From NCBI RefSeq assembly GCF_003515075.1, contig NZ_QWLV01000003.1, positions 245,774 through 309,773 on the forward strand: a stretch of 64,000 nt of DNA, read 5' to 3'. The translations under genes were made by a program, and so were the position numbers. Shown piece after piece: positions 1 to 6,419 of this stretch. How positions within the stretch are numbered: the first letter of the stretch is position 1; every line of letters starts with the position of its first letter. The DNA is from Sphingomonas gilva (GTDB lineage: Bacteria; Pseudomonadota; Alphaproteobacteria; Sphingomonadales; Sphingomonadaceae). The notes under the pieces were generated by a model that was not told the origin of the DNA, did no database searches, and was given only the letters and a program-made list of their open reading frames with translations.

Positions 1-52
1 GGCCCCCTTCGGCGAAGCTCAGGACAGGCTTCGACAAGCTCAGGGCGAACGG
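1..52. repeat. Dispersed palindromic repeat, cut by the window edge
   Basis: The first bases contain inverted CTTCG/GAAGC-type words and the phrase CTTCGACAAGCTCAGGGCG, a style of intergenic repeat common in sphingomonad genomes. The left part may lie outside the window. A different but similarly built repeat sits at 13424-13512. No gene is seen before position 95. Confidence 0.5.
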
Positions 53-94
53 GTCCGGGTAGATAAGATCGAAGGCAACGCCTATCCGCCCGCC

Positions 95-763
95 ATGTTC
101 GCGCCAAGCCCGATTCCCGAAACCGAGCCGCCCCATGATTGCCCGCGCTGCCCGCGCCTCGTCGCCTTCCGCGAGCAATTGCGCGCCGAGCATCCCGATT
201 GGTGGAACGCGCCGGTAAACGCGTTCGGCGATCCAGGCGCTTGGCTCGCCATCGTCGGCCTCGCCCCGGGCAAGCACGGCGCCAACCGCACCGGCCGCCC
301 CTTCACCGGCGATTACGCGGGCGACCTGCTGTTCGCCACGCTCGCCAAATATGGCCTGGCGACGGGCCGCTACGAAGGTCGCCCCGACGATAGCCTGCGC
401 CTGAACGGCGCGATCATCGTCAATTCGGTCAAGTGCCTGCCGCCGCAGAACAAGCCCACGCCCGAGGAGATCCGCACCTGCCGCCCCTTCCTCGAAGGGC
501 AGGCGGCGGTGCTGCCGGGCGCGCGCATCTTTATCGCGCTCGGCCAGATCGCGCATCAGTCGGCGGTGAAGATACTGGGCGGGCGGCTCCCGAAATGCCG
601 CTTCGGCCATCTCGCCGAGCACCGCATGCCGGGCGGGCGCGTGCTGATCGACAGCTATCACTGCTCCAGATACAATCAGAATACCGGCCGGCTGACGGCA
701 GAAATGTTCGAGAGCGTCTTCGCCCGCGCAACCCTGTTGCGCGATATGGGCATTGCTGGCTAA
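95..763 (+). CDS. Uracil-DNA glycosylase, family 5 (UdgB type)
   Basis: A 222-residue protein that should remove uracil, and possibly hypoxanthine or other deaminated bases, from DNA as the first step of base excision repair. The motif GLAPG at residues 55-59, followed by HGANRTGRPFTGD, is typical of type 5 UDG, as is the late SRYNQNTG motif. Cysteines 16 and 19 (CPRC), 114 and 129 fit the four ligands of the 4Fe-4S cluster known in family 4/5 enzymes. The ATG at 95 gives a full-length protein. It precedes the small oxidase subunit with a 35-base gap; no functional link is implied. Family 4 is the alternative, but the motif spacing favours family 5. Confidence 0.88.
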   Translation: MFAPSPIPETEPPHDCPRCPRLVAFREQLRAEHPDWWNAPVNAFGDPGAWLAIVGLAPGKHGANRTGRPFTGDYAGDLLFATLAKYGLATGRYEGRPDDSLRLNGAIIVNSVKCLPPQNKPTPEEIRTCRPFLEGQAAVLPGARIFIALGQIAHQSAVKILGGRLPKCRFGHLAEHRMPGGRVLIDSYHCSRYNQNTGRLTAEMFESVFARATLLRDMGIAG

Positions 764-798
764 GACGCGCCAAACTTCGTCCGAGACAGGGAAGAACG

Positions 799-927
799 AT
801 GGCCGAGCACGGCGAGATGGACATGAAGGCGCACGTCAAGACCTATGGCGGCGTGATGAGCCTCCTCAAATGGGGAACGATCGTCAGCTTCGTGGCGGCG
901 CTCGCCGTCATCTTCATGATCTCCTGA
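799..927 (+). CDS. aa3-type cytochrome c oxidase subunit IV (small single-span protein)
   Basis: A 42-residue protein starting MAEHGEMDMKAHVKTYGGV and followed by one hydrophobic segment (about residues 22-41). This is the pattern of the bacterial aa3 cytochrome oxidase subunit IV family, short proteins with an acidic N-terminus and one membrane helix that bind at the edge of the oxidase. The real gene starts at the ATG at 799, just after a GGGAAGAACG stretch; a longer open frame upstream is out of register with any homologue. The stop lies 11 bases before pntAA. The pairing of this subunit gene with the transhydrogenase genes is common in sphingomonads (general knowledge). Confidence 0.8.
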   Translation: MAEHGEMDMKAHVKTYGGVMSLLKWGTIVSFVAALAVIFMIS

Positions 928-938
928 CCGGTTCGCGC

Positions 939-2066
939 GTGAAGATCGCGGTCCTGAAGGAGCTCGCCGCGGGCGAACGCCGCGTCGCCGCCACGCCCGA
1001 AACGGTCAAGAAGTTCGCCGCGCTCGGCGCCGAGATGACGGTCGAGCGCGGCGCGGGTGTCGCGGCATCCTATGCCGACGCAGATTACGAGGCGGCCGGC
1101 GCGACGCTGGCCGATCGTGCGGGCGCGATCGCGGGCGCCGACATCCTGCTCGGCGTGCAAGGGCCACCGCCCGACAGCCTCTCCGGGGTCAAGCAGGGCG
1201 CCTGGCTCGTCGCCGGGCTCAATCCCTTCGGTGAGCGCGCGCGGGTCGACGACTACGCCAAGCTCGGCATAGAGGCGCTGGCGATGGAGTTCATGCCGCG
1301 CATCACCCGCGCGCAATCGATGGACATCCTGTCGAGCCAGGCCAATCTCGCCGGCTATAAGGCGGTGCTCGACGCGGCGGCGGAATATGGCCGCGCCTTC
1401 CCGATGATGATGACCGCGGCGGGCACGATCTCCGCCGCCAAGGTCTTCGTGATGGGCGTCGGCGTCGCCGGGCTGCAGGCGATCGCCACCGCGCGCCGGC
1501 TGGGCGCGCAGGTCTCGGCGACCGACGTGCGCTCGGCGACCAGGGAGCAGATCCAGTCGCTCGGCGCCAAGCCGATCTTCGTCGAGAATGTGAAGGGCAT
1601 CGAGGGCGAGGGATCGGGCGGCTACGCCACCGAGATGTCCGACGAATACAAGACGGCGCAGGCCGAGCTGGTCTCCTCGCACATCGCCAAGCAGGACATC
1701 GTCATCACCACCGCGCTGATCCCCGGGCGTCCGGCTCCAAGGCTGATCAGCGACGCGCAGCTCGCGACGATGCGCCCCGGCAGCGTCATCGTCGACTTGG
1801 CGGTGGAGGCCGGCGGCAATGTCGAAGGCGCGGTCGCGGGCGAGGTGGTCGAGAAGCACGGCGTCAAGATCGTCGGCCACCGCAACGTGCCGAGCCGCCT
1901 CGCGACCGACGCCTCGGCGCTGTTCGCCCGCAACCTCCACACCTTCCTCTCGACCTTCTGGGACAAGGAAGCGGGCAAACCCGTCCTCCCCGAAGGCGAC
2001 GAGATCGGCGACGCGATCCGCCTGACGCGCGGCGGCGAAGTGGTGAGCGAGAGGCTGAGGGGGTGA
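939..2066 (+). CDS. pntAA: NAD(P) transhydrogenase subunit alpha part 1 (PntAA, NAD(H)-binding dI)
   Basis: A 375-residue soluble domain I of proton-translocating transhydrogenase, which passes hydride between NADH and NADP+. The start KIAVLKELAAGERRVAATPE and the segment KQDIVITTALIPGRPAP are typical of the alanine dehydrogenase/PntA fold. A GxGxxG nucleotide loop (GVGVAG) lies near residue 173. The only start that fits the family is the GTG at 939; the open frame extends upstream through the oxidase-subunit gene. The C-terminal tail (PVLPEGDEIGDAIRLTRGGE) is duplicated at 2611-2701. The next pnt gene is more than 1.1 kb downstream instead of directly adjacent because of the inserted DNA. 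Confidence 0.93.
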   Translation: MKIAVLKELAAGERRVAATPETVKKFAALGAEMTVERGAGVAASYADADYEAAGATLADRAGAIAGADILLGVQGPPPDSLSGVKQGAWLVAGLNPFGERARVDDYAKLGIEALAMEFMPRITRAQSMDILSSQANLAGYKAVLDAAAEYGRAFPMMMTAAGTISAAKVFVMGVGVAGLQAIATARRLGAQVSATDVRSATREQIQSLGAKPIFVENVKGIEGEGSGGYATEMSDEYKTAQAELVSSHIAKQDIVITTALIPGRPAPRLISDAQLATMRPGSVIVDLAVEAGGNVEGAVAGEVVEKHGVKIVGHRNVPSRLATDASALFARNLHTFLSTFWDKEAGKPVLPEGDEIGDAIRLTRGGEVVSERLRG

Positions 2067-2080
2067 ACGAGGCCGCCGCC

Positions 2081-2131
2081 AATCCTCCCCGCTACGGGGA
2101 GGGGGACCGCGCGAAGCGCGGTGGAGGGGGC
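2081..2131. repeat. Left inverted repeat flanking the DUF559 gene
   Basis: The sequence runs AATCCTCCCCGCTACGGGGA then GGGGGACC, a small hairpin GCGCGAAGCGC and GGTGGAGGGGG. Its reverse complement recurs at 2477-2529, so the two copies form a head-to-head pair around the DUF559 frame. Relatives occur at 9120-9256 and 47280-47340. The hairpin arms differ between copies but each still pairs, GCGC/GCGC here and GGCC/GGCC on the right. Confidence 0.8.
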
Positions 2132-2140
2132 TCTCCACCC

Positions 2141-2530
2141 ATGCAACGCCCCGTGGTGTACGCAGCCCGTCGCCTGCGGAAGACCATGTCGCTGCCTGAA
2201 GTCCTGCTGTGGCAGCGGCTGAGATCGCGCCCTCATGGCCTCAAATTCCGCAAGCAGCATCCGATCGAACCCTATATCGTCGATTTCTTCTGCAGCGAAG
2301 CGGCGCTGGTGATCGAAGTCGACGGCATCGCCCATGATATGGGCGGCAGGCCGGATTACGACGAACGTCGCGAGGCTCTGATCAGGACGCGTGGTTTCGA
2401 CGTGCTGCACATCGCTGCGAAGGACATACTCCGCGATGTGGATGCCGCGGCCGCCTCGATCGTGGCGCGCGCGGCCAACCCCCTCCACCGGCCTGCGGCC
2501 GGTCCCCCTCCCCGTTCCGGGGAGGATTGA
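2141..2530 (+). CDS. DUF559 endonuclease-domain protein (Vsr/PD-(D/E)XK-like)
   Basis: A 129-residue DUF559 protein. The core runs RLRKTMSLPEVLLWQRLR, then FRKQHPIEPYIVDFFC and VIEVDG; D48 with E59-V-D61 is consistent with the metal site of the Vsr-like PD-(D/E)XK nuclease fold. No substrate is established for the family. I chose the ATG at 2141, after the left repeat; an in-frame ATG at 2063 overlapping the pntAA stop would translate the repeat itself. The last 17 or so residues (NPLHRPAAGPPPRSGED) and the stop codon are encoded by the right-hand repeat. It sits inside the transhydrogenase operon and is an evident insertion. Confidence 0.82.
   Translation: MQRPVVYAARRLRKTMSLPEVLLWQRLRSRPHGLKFRKQHPIEPYIVDFFCSEAALVIEVDGIAHDMGGRPDYDERREALIRTRGFDVLHIAAKDILRDVDAAAASIVARAANPLHRPAAGPPPRSGED
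2477..2529. repeat. Right inverted repeat flanking the DUF559 gene
   Basis: The reverse complement reads CAATCCTCCCCGGAACGGGG, then AGGGGGACC, hairpin GGCCGCAGGCC, and GGTGGAGGGGG, matching the left copy at 2081-2131 base for base except in the hairpin arms and loops. It overlaps the 3' end of the DUF559 frame and supplies its stop codon. Confidence 0.8.
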
Positions 2531-2539
2531 GGAAGAAAC

Positions 2540-2701
2540 ATGGACTTCATCAGCATCCTCTCGATCTTCGTGCTGGCCTGTTTCGTCGGCTATCATGTCG
2601 TCTGGTCGTTTGCGCCCGTCCTCCCCGAAGACGATGAGATCGGCGACGCGATCCGCCTGACGAAGGGCGGCGAAGTGGTGAGCGAAAGGCTGAAGGCATG
2701 A
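2540..2701 (+). pseudogene. Chimeric pntAB-5'/pntAA-3' remnant
   Basis: An intact 53-codon frame whose first 23 residues (MDFISILSIFVLACFVGYHV) copy the start of PntAB at 3193 and whose last 30 (PVLPEDDEIGDAIRLTKGGE and on) copy the C-terminus of PntAA ending at 2066. Such a join is what a tandem duplication of the pntAA-pntAB junction would leave. The PntAB part keeps one hydrophobic segment but lacks the other helices, so transhydrogenase function is not expected. Differences from the parent copies (H for Y, D for G, K for R) show that the duplication is not recent. A GGAAGAAAC sequence precedes its ATG, so it may still be translated. Confidence 0.8.
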
Positions 2702-2710
2702 TTCGATAGC

Positions 2711-2959
2711 ATGGCGAGAGCCGACAAGCTGCTCGATGCCATGCGAGCCAACCCGCGCGATTGGCGGATCGAAGATGTCGTGACGGTCTGCGAGGCGGCG
2801 GGCATTGCTTGCACCGCGCCGCGCAAGGGGTCACATTATAAGGTGAAGCATGAAAGCATGGGCGAAATCCTGACTATTCCGGCGCGCCGGCCGATCAAGC
2901 CGGTATATGTTCGCGCTCTGGTCAGCTTCGTCGACGCCGTTCGAGGAGTGGGCGGATGA
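2711..2959 (+). CDS. hicA: HicA-family toxin
   Basis: An 82-residue protein with the dsRBD-like HicA fold: an N-terminal helix (KLLDAMRANPRDWRIEDVV), the catalytic GSHYKVKH motif with its histidine, and a C-terminal TIPARRPIKPVYVRALVSFV segment. HicA toxins are ribosome-independent mRNA interferases (family knowledge). The ATG at 2711 lies 9 bases after the chimeric pnt remnant. The stop overlaps the start of the hicB gene by 4 bases (ATGA). Its presence between the remnant and pntAB indicates insertion into the second copy of a duplicated junction. Confidence 0.88.
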   Translation: MARADKLLDAMRANPRDWRIEDVVTVCEAAGIACTAPRKGSHYKVKHESMGEILTIPARRPIKPVYVRALVSFVDAVRGVGG

Positions 2960-3171
2960 ACCCGCAAGATTACGAGGTCGACATCCGCCCGCTCTCCGAT
3001 GCGGACGGCGGCGGATTCATCGCGATCGTGCCGGAGCTGCCGGGCTGCCGGTCGGACGGCGATACGCCGCAAGAAGCCCTCGATAACGCCTATGACGCCA
3101 TCGCCTGCTGGATCGAGGCGGCACAGGAAATGGGCCGGCCGGTGCCGCAGCCGCGACGCGCCGCGGCCTGA
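2956..3171 (+). CDS. hicB: HicB-family antitoxin (short form)
   Basis: A 71-residue partner of HicA with the degenerate RNase-H-like HicB core: YEVDIRPLSDADGGGFIAIV, PELPGCRSDGDTPQEALDNA, and a helix DAIACWIEAAQEMGRPVPQP. It ends directly after the core and has no C-terminal helix-turn-helix or ribbon-helix-helix domain, so it probably neutralises HicA by binding but may not repress the operon on its own. The start overlaps the hicA stop by 4 bases, and the pntAB start follows 21 bases after its stop. Confidence 0.87.
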   Translation: MNPQDYEVDIRPLSDADGGGFIAIVPELPGCRSDGDTPQEALDNAYDAIACWIEAAQEMGRPVPQPRRAAA

Positions 3172-3192
3172 ACGACAGACATTGGGGGCAAA

Positions 3193-3474
3193 ATGGACTT
3201 CATCAGCATCCTCTCCATCTTCGTGCTGGCCTGTTTCGTCGGCTATTATGTCGTCTGGTCGGTCACGCCCGCGCTGCACACGCCGCTGATGGCCGTGACC
3301 AACGCGATCTCGTCGGTGATCATCGTCGGCGCGCTGATCGCCGCCGCGGCGGCCGGATCGCCCCAAGCCAAGTGGCTGGGGCTGCTCACGGTGGTGCTGG
3401 CGAGCGTCAACATCTTCGGCGGCTTCGCGGTCACCGAGCGCATGCTCGCGATGTACAAGAAGAAGGAGCGCTGA
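3193..3474 (+). CDS. pntAB: NAD(P) transhydrogenase subunit alpha part 2 (PntAB, membrane)
   Basis: A 93-residue membrane protein with three to four hydrophobic segments (ISILSIFVLACFVGYYVVWS, TNAISSVIIVGALIAAAA, LGLLTVVLASVNIFGGFAV) and the ending TERMLAMYKKKER typical of the alpha-2 membrane part of proton-translocating transhydrogenase. GGGGGCAAA precedes the ATG at 3193. It is followed after 4 bases by pntB, so pntAB and pntB are one translational unit. The separation from pntAA by about 1.1 kb of inserted DNA is unusual. The first 70 bases are duplicated at 2540. Confidence 0.93.
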   Translation: MDFISILSIFVLACFVGYYVVWSVTPALHTPLMAVTNAISSVIIVGALIAAAAAGSPQAKWLGLLTVVLASVNIFGGFAVTERMLAMYKKKER

Positions 3475-3478
3475 GGCG

Positions 3479-4897
3479 ATGCACGAGGCCGCTCCCGTCA
3501 ACCCCTTTGTCGCGCTCGCCTATCTGGTCGCGGGCGTCTGCTTCATCCTCGCGCTGAGGGGCTTGTCCTCGCCCACCACCAGCCGCCGGGGCAACCGGCT
3601 CGGCATGATCGGCATGGGGATCGCCATCGTCACCACGCTGGTGACGCACGAGATCGCCAGCCTGGCCGAGATTCTCGTCGCCATCGTCATCGGCGGCGTG
3701 ATCGGCTTCGTCATCGCGCGCAGGATCGCGATGACGGCGATGCCCCAGCTGGTCGCCGCCTTCCACTCGCTGGTCGGCCTGGCGGCGGTGCTGGTCGCGG
3801 CGGCCGCCTTCCTCAACCCCGGCGCCTTCGGCATCGTCGGCGCCGACGGCGAGATCCTCCCCGTCAGCCGGATCGAGATGGGCCTCGGCGTCGCGATCGG
3901 CGCGATCACCTTCTCCGGCTCGGTGATCGCCTTCCTCAAGCTCAATGGCAACATGTCGGGCAAGCCGATCCTGCTGCCCGCGCGGCACCTGATCAACCTC
4001 GGCACGCTTGCCGCGATCCTCGCCCTGATCGGCCTGTGGACCGCGGCGGCGACGCCCGATGCCTGGATGTTCTGGACGGTCACCGCGCTCGCCTTCGCGA
4101 TCGGCTTCCTCCTGATCATCCCGATCGGCGGCGCGGACATGCCGGTCGTCGTCTCGATGCTCAACAGCTATTCGGGCTGGGCGGCGGCGGCGATGGGGTT
4201 CACCCTCGGCAACACCGCGATGATCGTCACCGGCGCGCTGGTCGGATCGTCGGGCGCGATCCTCTCCTACATCATGTGCCGTGCGATGAACCGCAGCTTC
4301 ATCTCGGTCATCGCGGGCGGCTTCGGCGCGGCGGGCGGCGGCGATGCGGGCGCGGCGGCGACCGATCGCCCGTGGAAGCGCGGATCGGCCGAGGACGCGG
4401 CCTTCCTGATGAAGCAGGCCGATCAGGTGATCATCGTCCCCGGCTACGGCATGGCGGTGGCCCAGGCGCAGCACGCGCTTCGCGAGATGGCGGACATGCT
4501 CAAGGAGGAGGGCGTCACGGTCAAATACGCCATCCATCCCGTCGCCGGCCGCATGCCGGGACATATGAACGTGCTGCTCGCGGAGGCGAACGTCCCCTAT
4601 GACGAGGTGTTCGAGCTCGAAGACATCAATTCGGAGTTCGCCCAGACCGACGTCGCCTTCATCATCGGCGCCAACGATGTGGTGAACCCGGCGGCCAAGA
4701 CCGACAAGTCATCGCCGATCTACGGCATGCCGGTGTTCGACGTGAACAAGGCGAAGACCGTGCTGTTCATCAAGCGCAGCATGGGCGGCGTCGGCTATGC
4801 CGGCGTCGACAACGACGTGTTCTACCAGGACAACACGATGATGCTCCTCGCCGATGCGAAGAAGATGGTCGAGGAGATCGTCAAGAATCTGGGATGA
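3479..4897 (+). CDS. pntB: NAD(P) transhydrogenase subunit beta (PntB)
   Basis: A 472-residue beta subunit with an N-terminal membrane domain of about eight or nine helices (residues about 8-260, including IGMGIAIVTTLVTHEIASLA and PIGGADMPVVVSMLNSYSGW) and a C-terminal NADP(H)-binding domain III (VIIVPGYGMAVAQAQHALRE, IHPVAGRMPGHMNVLLAEAN, FIIGANDVVNPAA, KRSMGGVGYAGV). Together with PntAA and PntAB it forms the inner-membrane proton pump that makes NADPH. The start follows pntAB by 4 bases with GAAGGAG upstream in the pntAB tail. The length is normal for the family and all landmark motifs are intact. Confidence 0.95.
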   Translation: MHEAAPVNPFVALAYLVAGVCFILALRGLSSPTTSRRGNRLGMIGMGIAIVTTLVTHEIASLAEILVAIVIGGVIGFVIARRIAMTAMPQLVAAFHSLVGLAAVLVAAAAFLNPGAFGIVGADGEILPVSRIEMGLGVAIGAITFSGSVIAFLKLNGNMSGKPILLPARHLINLGTLAAILALIGLWTAAATPDAWMFWTVTALAFAIGFLLIIPIGGADMPVVVSMLNSYSGWAAAAMGFTLGNTAMIVTGALVGSSGAILSYIMCRAMNRSFISVIAGGFGAAGGGDAGAAATDRPWKRGSAEDAAFLMKQADQVIIVPGYGMAVAQAQHALREMADMLKEEGVTVKYAIHPVAGRMPGHMNVLLAEANVPYDEVFELEDINSEFAQTDVAFIIGANDVVNPAAKTDKSSPIYGMPVFDVNKAKTVLFIKRSMGGVGYAGVDNDVFYQDNTMMLLADAKKMVEEIVKNLG

Positions 4898-4966
4898 CCC
4901 GGCGCTTCCCCTCGCTCGAGCGGTCGGCTAATCGCCGCGGCGACCGATAGAGAGGTTCGCATTCCC

Positions 4967-5839
4967 ATGACCATCAAGCCGCTTCGCAAGGCCGTGTTCC
5001 CCGTCGCCGGCCTCGGCACGCGCTTCCTGCCCGCCACCAAGGCGATGCCCAAGGAGATGCTGACCGTCGTCGACAAGCCGCTGATCCAATATGCGGTTGA
5101 GGAGGCGCAGGAAGCGGGAATCGAGCAGATCATCTTCGTCACCGGGCGCGGCAAGGCGGCGCTCGAGGATCATTTCGACATCTCCTACGAGCTCGAATCG
5201 ACCATGGCGGAGCGCGGCAAGTCGCTGGAGCCGATCGAGGGCATCCGGATGACGCCGGGCAGCCCGGTCTATATCCGCCAGCAGGAGCCGCTCGGCCTGG
5301 GCCATGCCGTGTGGTGCGCGCGCGAGATCGTCGGCGACGAGCCCTTCGCGGTGCTGCTGCCCGACGAGCTGATGGTCGGCGCGCCCGGTTTCCTCAAGCA
5401 GATGGTGGGGGCCTACAACCGGCTCGGCGGCAACGTCATCGGCGCGCTCGAGGTCGCGGCGGACGAGACGCACAAATACGGCATCATCACCCCCGGCGCG
5501 CAGGACGGGCCGGTGACCGAGGTGACCGGGCTGGTCGAGAAGCCAAGCGCCGGCACCGCGCCATCGAACCTGATGATCCCCGGCCGCTACATCCTGCAGC
5601 CGGAGGTGATGCGCATCCTCGACAATCCGGTGACGGGGGCCGGCGGCGAGATCCAGCTGACCGACGCGATGGCGCAGCTGATCGGGAAGCAGCCCTTCCA
5701 CGGCTATACCTTCGACGGCCGCCGCTTCGATTGCGGCGACAAGGCGGGCTATATCCAGGCCAATCTGGCGCTGGCGCTGGAGCGCGAGGATATCGGCCCC
5801 GCCGTGCGCCGCTTCGCCGAAAGGCTGATCGCATCCTGA
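4967..5839 (+). CDS. galU: UTP-glucose-1-phosphate uridylyltransferase (GalU)
   Basis: A 290-residue nucleotidyltransferase that makes UDP-glucose for surface polysaccharides. The N-terminal signature AVFPVAGLGTRFLPATKAMPKEM, cited here as VFPVAGLGTRFLPATK, is the UTP-binding loop. QQEPLGLGHAVWCAREI, VLLPDELMV, GLVEKP, and FDCGDKAGYIQANLALAL complete the bacterial GalU pattern. The ATG at 4967 is preceded by GAGAGGTTCGC. The stop TGA at 5837 overlaps the probable start of the GNAT gene, suggesting translational coupling. Confidence 0.95.
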   Translation: MTIKPLRKAVFPVAGLGTRFLPATKAMPKEMLTVVDKPLIQYAVEEAQEAGIEQIIFVTGRGKAALEDHFDISYELESTMAERGKSLEPIEGIRMTPGSPVYIRQQEPLGLGHAVWCAREIVGDEPFAVLLPDELMVGAPGFLKQMVGAYNRLGGNVIGALEVAADETHKYGIITPGAQDGPVTEVTGLVEKPSAGTAPSNLMIPGRYILQPEVMRILDNPVTGAGGEIQLTDAMAQLIGKQPFHGYTFDGRRFDCGDKAGYIQANLALALEREDIGPAVRRFAERLIAS

Positions 5840-6318
5840 TCCGCCCCGCCTTCCCTGACGATGCCGCCGCGATCCATGCGGTGGTTACGGCGGCGTTTGG
5901 CGGAGAGGACGAGGCGCGGCTGATCGCGGCGCTCGACGCCGATGGCGACACGGTGGTCTCGCTCGTCGCGGTCGAGGCGGACGAGATCGTCGGCCATATC
6001 CTGCTTTCGGGGCTCGCCGCGCCCTTCCCCTCGCTCGCGCTGGCGCCGCTCGCGGTGCGGCCCGATCATCAGCGCCGCGCGGTGGGCAGCGCGCTCGTCC
6101 GCGCCGCCATCCAGGCCGGCCAGGTCGCGGGCGCGCGCGCCATCTTCGTGCTGGGCGATCCCGACTATTACGGCCGCTTCGGCTTCGGCGCGGCGCAGGC
6201 GCGCGGTTTCTCCAGTCCCTATGCCGGGCCGCACCTGATGGTGCTGCCGCTGGGCGGCCCGCTGCCCGTCCCCACCGGCCGGATCGACCACGCCCCGGCG
6301 TTCGCGGCGCTCGTCTAA
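5836..6318 (+). CDS. GNAT-family N-acetyltransferase
   Basis: About 160 residues of the GNAT fold: N-terminal IRPAFPDDAAAIHAVVTAAF, central SLALAPLAVRPDHQRRAVGS (acetyl-CoA loop region, Q/R-x-x-x-G type) and the C-terminal FVLGDPDYYGRFGFGAA, the pattern of YhbS-like putative acetyltransferases. No ATG, GTG or TTG lies near the expected N-terminus; the best fit is a CTG at 5836 overlapping the galU stop (CTGA), with ATC at 5833 as an alternative. A GTG at 5881 would remove the first conserved helix. The substrate is unknown. It is probably cotranslated with galU. Confidence 0.75.
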   Translation: MIRPAFPDDAAAIHAVVTAAFGGEDEARLIAALDADGDTVVSLVAVEADEIVGHILLSGLAAPFPSLALAPLAVRPDHQRRAVGSALVRAAIQAGQVAGARAIFVLGDPDYYGRFGFGAAQARGFSSPYAGPHLMVLPLGGPLPVPTGRIDHAPAFAALV

Positions 6319-6412
6319 CCGTCGCCCCTGCGCAGGCAGGGGCCGCTATCGGCATACGCTACGTAGATTGTGCCACAAACCCAGCGGCCCCTGCCTGCGC
6401 AGGGGCGACGGA
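6319..6412. repeat. REP/MITE-like palindromic unit, family 1 (full copy)
   Basis: Inverted ends CGTCGCCCCTGCGCAGGCAG and its complement flank a roughly 45-base centre. The whole unit, centre included (GGCAT..TGTGCCACAAAC), is shared with 37863-37958, so both are copies of one element of about 95 bp. It fills the gap between two convergent genes and may act as a bidirectional terminator. Confidence 0.82.
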
Positions 6413-6419
6413 TGGTAGA

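Noticed and set aside
2063..2140. ATG at 2063 as the DUF559 start, overlapping the pntAA stop
   Set aside because: It would translate the left flanking repeat into a glycine/arginine-rich leader; the ATG at 2141 begins right where DUF559 similarity begins. Kept only as an alternative.
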